A stretch of DNA of 64,000 nucleotides, taken from Tumebacillus sp. BK434 (GTDB taxonomy: Bacteria > Bacillota > Bacilli > Tumebacillales > Tumebacillaceae). The DNA is taken from positions 620,001 through 684,000 of the forward strand of contig NZ_SLXS01000001.1 of the NCBI RefSeq assembly GCF_004340785.1, given 5' to 3'. The notes under the pieces were generated by a model. The model did no database searches and was not told where the DNA came from. It saw only the letters and a list, made by a program, of their open reading frames with translations. The position numbers and the translations under genes are program-made. Shown here piece after piece: positions 62,554 through 64,000 of this stretch; position 1 is the first letter of the stretch; the number at the start of each line of letters is the position of its first letter.

Positions 62554-63737
62554 GAACGTGCCTCCTCCCCCCATACGACCTTGCCCAGCACGACCGGGCG
62601 CGTTGCCCCGGTCGCCGAGGGGAGATTGTTCGGCCGATGGTGATAACACTCATATCCCAAGACTGCAAAACAGACCGCTTCTTTTGCGTCGCCCGGTATC
62701 CCGGTCGCTTCCTGCTGTTGTACCTTCAGCCCGGGCAGCTGCGCCCGAATGCTGTCCATCAATACCGGGTTGTAGGCGCCACCGCCACCGACAAACAGTT
62801 CCGCCACCTCATGCTCGGGCAGCACGAACGCTTTCACGGCGTCGGCGAACGTCCGGGCGGTATATTCGGTCGCCGTCCGCACCAGATCCTCCGGCCTCAG
62901 TCCGGCTTCCTGCCCCTCCTGCCACCACGCTTCGACGCATTGCGCGCCAAACAGCTCGCGCCCCGTCGATTTTGGCGGCCGGGCTGCAAAATACGGCACT
63001 GCCAGCTGTTTGGCGAGAAACGCTTCGTCGACGCTGCCCCTCCCGGCCAGCCGGCCGTCGCGGTCATAGCGCTCCGCACCGCCGGTGATCTTCTGCACCA
63101 GTCCGTCGATGATCATGTTGCCGGGGCCGGTGTCAAAGCCGAGCGGACCGGTCGCGCCGCCAGCGGGCAGCAAGGTCAGGTTGGCGATACCGCCGATGTT
63201 GGCAGCGATCCGCCCGCGGTCGGGCGAGGTGAACAGCAATTTGTCGACAAACGGCACCAAAGGCGCCCCTTGTCCGCCAGCCGCCATATCGGCGACGCGG
63301 AAGTCGGAGATCGTCGTGATCCCCGTCTTTTCGGCGATCACCGACGCTTCGCCGATCTGCAGGGTCGAGGTGATCTCATACCCGGCGACAGGCACCGGCA
63401 CCGGGCTGTGGTAGATCGTCTGCCCATGCGAAGCGATCAGCGTGACATCTTGCGGCGCGATCCCAGCGCGGCGCAGGGCGAGCAGCGTCGCATCGGCAAA
63501 CACATGGCCGAGCAAAACGTTCATCGTGCTGAGTTCCGGCACCGTCGCCTGCTCAGGATCGAACAGCCGGAAGATGCGCTTGCGCACTTCATCCGCAAAA
63601 GGCACCGTTTCAAAATGCACCACCTGTACCGCCAGCTCCGGAGGCGCGCCTGCGATCTCCACAACCGCGACGTCAATGCCGTCCACCGAGGTGCCGGACA
63701 TCAGACCGACACAGATCAGATTCTCAAATGCGGTCAT
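62550..63737 (-). CDS. anmK: Anhydro-N-acetylmuramic acid kinase
   Basis: This 395-residue sugar kinase of the ASKHA fold phosphorylates 1,6-anhydro-MurNAc, opening the ring to MurNAc-6-phosphate. The start GLMSGTSVDGIDVAVVEI is diagnostic, and SHGQTIYH, FDTGPGNMIIDG and ELFVGGGGAYNP follow in order. It overlaps nagZ upstream and namZ downstream, each by an ATGA junction. In Gram-positives its substrate source is less obvious because lytic transglycosylases are fewer. Confidence 0.95.
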   Translation of the reverse strand: MTAFENLICVGLMSGTSVDGIDVAVVEIAGAPPELAVQVVHFETVPFADEVRKRIFRLFDPEQATVPELSTMNVLLGHVFADATLLALRRAGIAPQDVTLIASHGQTIYHSPVPVPVAGYEITSTLQIGEASVIAEKTGITTISDFRVADMAAGGQGAPLVPFVDKLLFTSPDRGRIAANIGGIANLTLLPAGGATGPLGFDTGPGNMIIDGLVQKITGGAERYDRDGRLAGRGSVDEAFLAKQLAVPYFAARPPKSTGRELFGAQCVEAWWQEGQEAGLRPEDLVRTATEYTARTFADAVKAFVLPEHEVAELFVGGGGAYNPVLMDSIRAQLPGLKVQQQEATGIPGDAKEAVCFAVLGYECYHHRPNNLPSATGATRPVVLGKVVWGEEARS

Positions 63738-64000
63738 CGCCCTTCCCCCCGGCTGTGTGCTCGATGCCCGCGGGCGGCCGCGCCCGGGATGGTCACCGGC
63801 AGCCGTCCTTGCAGTTCGCGCTTGCCAAAGACTGCTTCGACGGCGATCTCCAAGGCGGCCGGCGTAAATTCGTACGCCGCGATGTGCGTCGCCACCTCCG
63901 GGAACACCGCCAGATCATACGGCGTGCGCATCGAGATCACGACCAGCGGGAGGCCCGATCCGTTCAAGCGGTTGACCAGCTCGGCCTGCCCCGGCGCCAG
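63734..64000 (-). CDS. nagZ: Beta-N-acetylhexosaminidase C-terminal part, cut by window edge
   Basis: The 88 visible codons are open to the right edge and read like the end of a GH3 C-terminal domain: LPLVVISMRTPYDLAVFPEVATHIAAYEFTP, then FGKRELQGRLPVTIPG. With namZ and anmK next to it, NagZ, which releases GlcNAc from muropeptides, is the best fit. The stop overlaps the anmK start by four bases. The catalytic domain lies outside the window, so the call rests on domain and context. Confidence 0.8.
   Translation of the reverse strand: MAPGQAELVNRLNGSGLPLVVISMRTPYDLAVFPEVATHIAAYEFTPAALEIAVEAVFGKRELQGRLPVTIPGAAARGHRAHSRGEGR

Overview
The window looks like chromosomal DNA of a GC-rich, aerobic, endospore-forming Firmicute. 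The evidence is a gerA-type germination operon, two SleL/YaaH-like LysM-GH18 cortex hydrolases, strong AGGAGG-type ribosome binding sites with many TTG/GTG starts, and DhbF/Grs-like NRPS genes. An Alicyclobacillaceae/Tumebacillus-like host is my inference; no 16S or other marker is present. No rRNA, tRNA, CRISPR array or IS element was seen.

Layout. 1-3.7 kb: histidine utilisation genes hutU (5' cut by the window), hutI and hutG. 3.7-5 kb: an MFS exporter. 5.1-11.5 kb: a two-module NRPS. 11.5-22.2 kb: aldehyde dehydrogenase, a 37-residue membrane peptide, a GGDEF protein, two tandem beta-lactamase-fold hydrolases, a metallo-hydrolase, an unknown protein, and a soluble acyl-ACP desaturase coupled to its likely regulator. 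22.3-22.8 kb: a half-gene DMT transporter remnant. 22.9-35.6 kb: a four-module NRPS. 35.8-38.1 kb: an ArsR-type regulator and a second MFS exporter. 38.2-41.1 kb: a divergent XRE-cupin/doxX pair with clear operators, then a membrane protein/XRE/oxidoreductase operon. 41.4-45.2 kb: gerB-, gerA- and gerC-type germination genes. 45.2-51.1 kb: a GNAT fragment and assorted housekeeping or unknown genes. 51.2-53.8 kb: murC and a stand-alone tyrosine recombinase. 53.9-56.2 kb: two spore GH18 enzymes. 56.4-64 kb: a peptidoglycan-sugar recovery operon reading leftwards (nagZ, anmK, namZ, sugar ABC transporter, truncated nagB, nagA).

The most unusual content is the NRPS pair. Both begin with an adenylation domain (no starter condensation domain), both lack epimerase and thioesterase domains, and both end in the same odd A-PCP-C module. 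The two terminal A domains have the same unfamiliar binding-pocket residues and an NTWGATE motif in place of NxYGPTE. Both terminal C domains read HPxxxDG/S instead of HHxxxDG, so the catalytic histidine is replaced by proline. This suggests two related peptides (a dipeptide and a tetrapeptide) sharing one C-terminal monomer and released by an unconventional route. MFS exporters of the same general type flank the pair, and two cytosolic serine hydrolases lie between the NRPS genes.

Other notable points are several damaged genes (nagB, GNAT, DMT), a gerA-type gene whose only well-placed start is ATC, a GH18 paralogue lacking the catalytic Glu, and palindromic operators at doxX and at the recombinase promoter.
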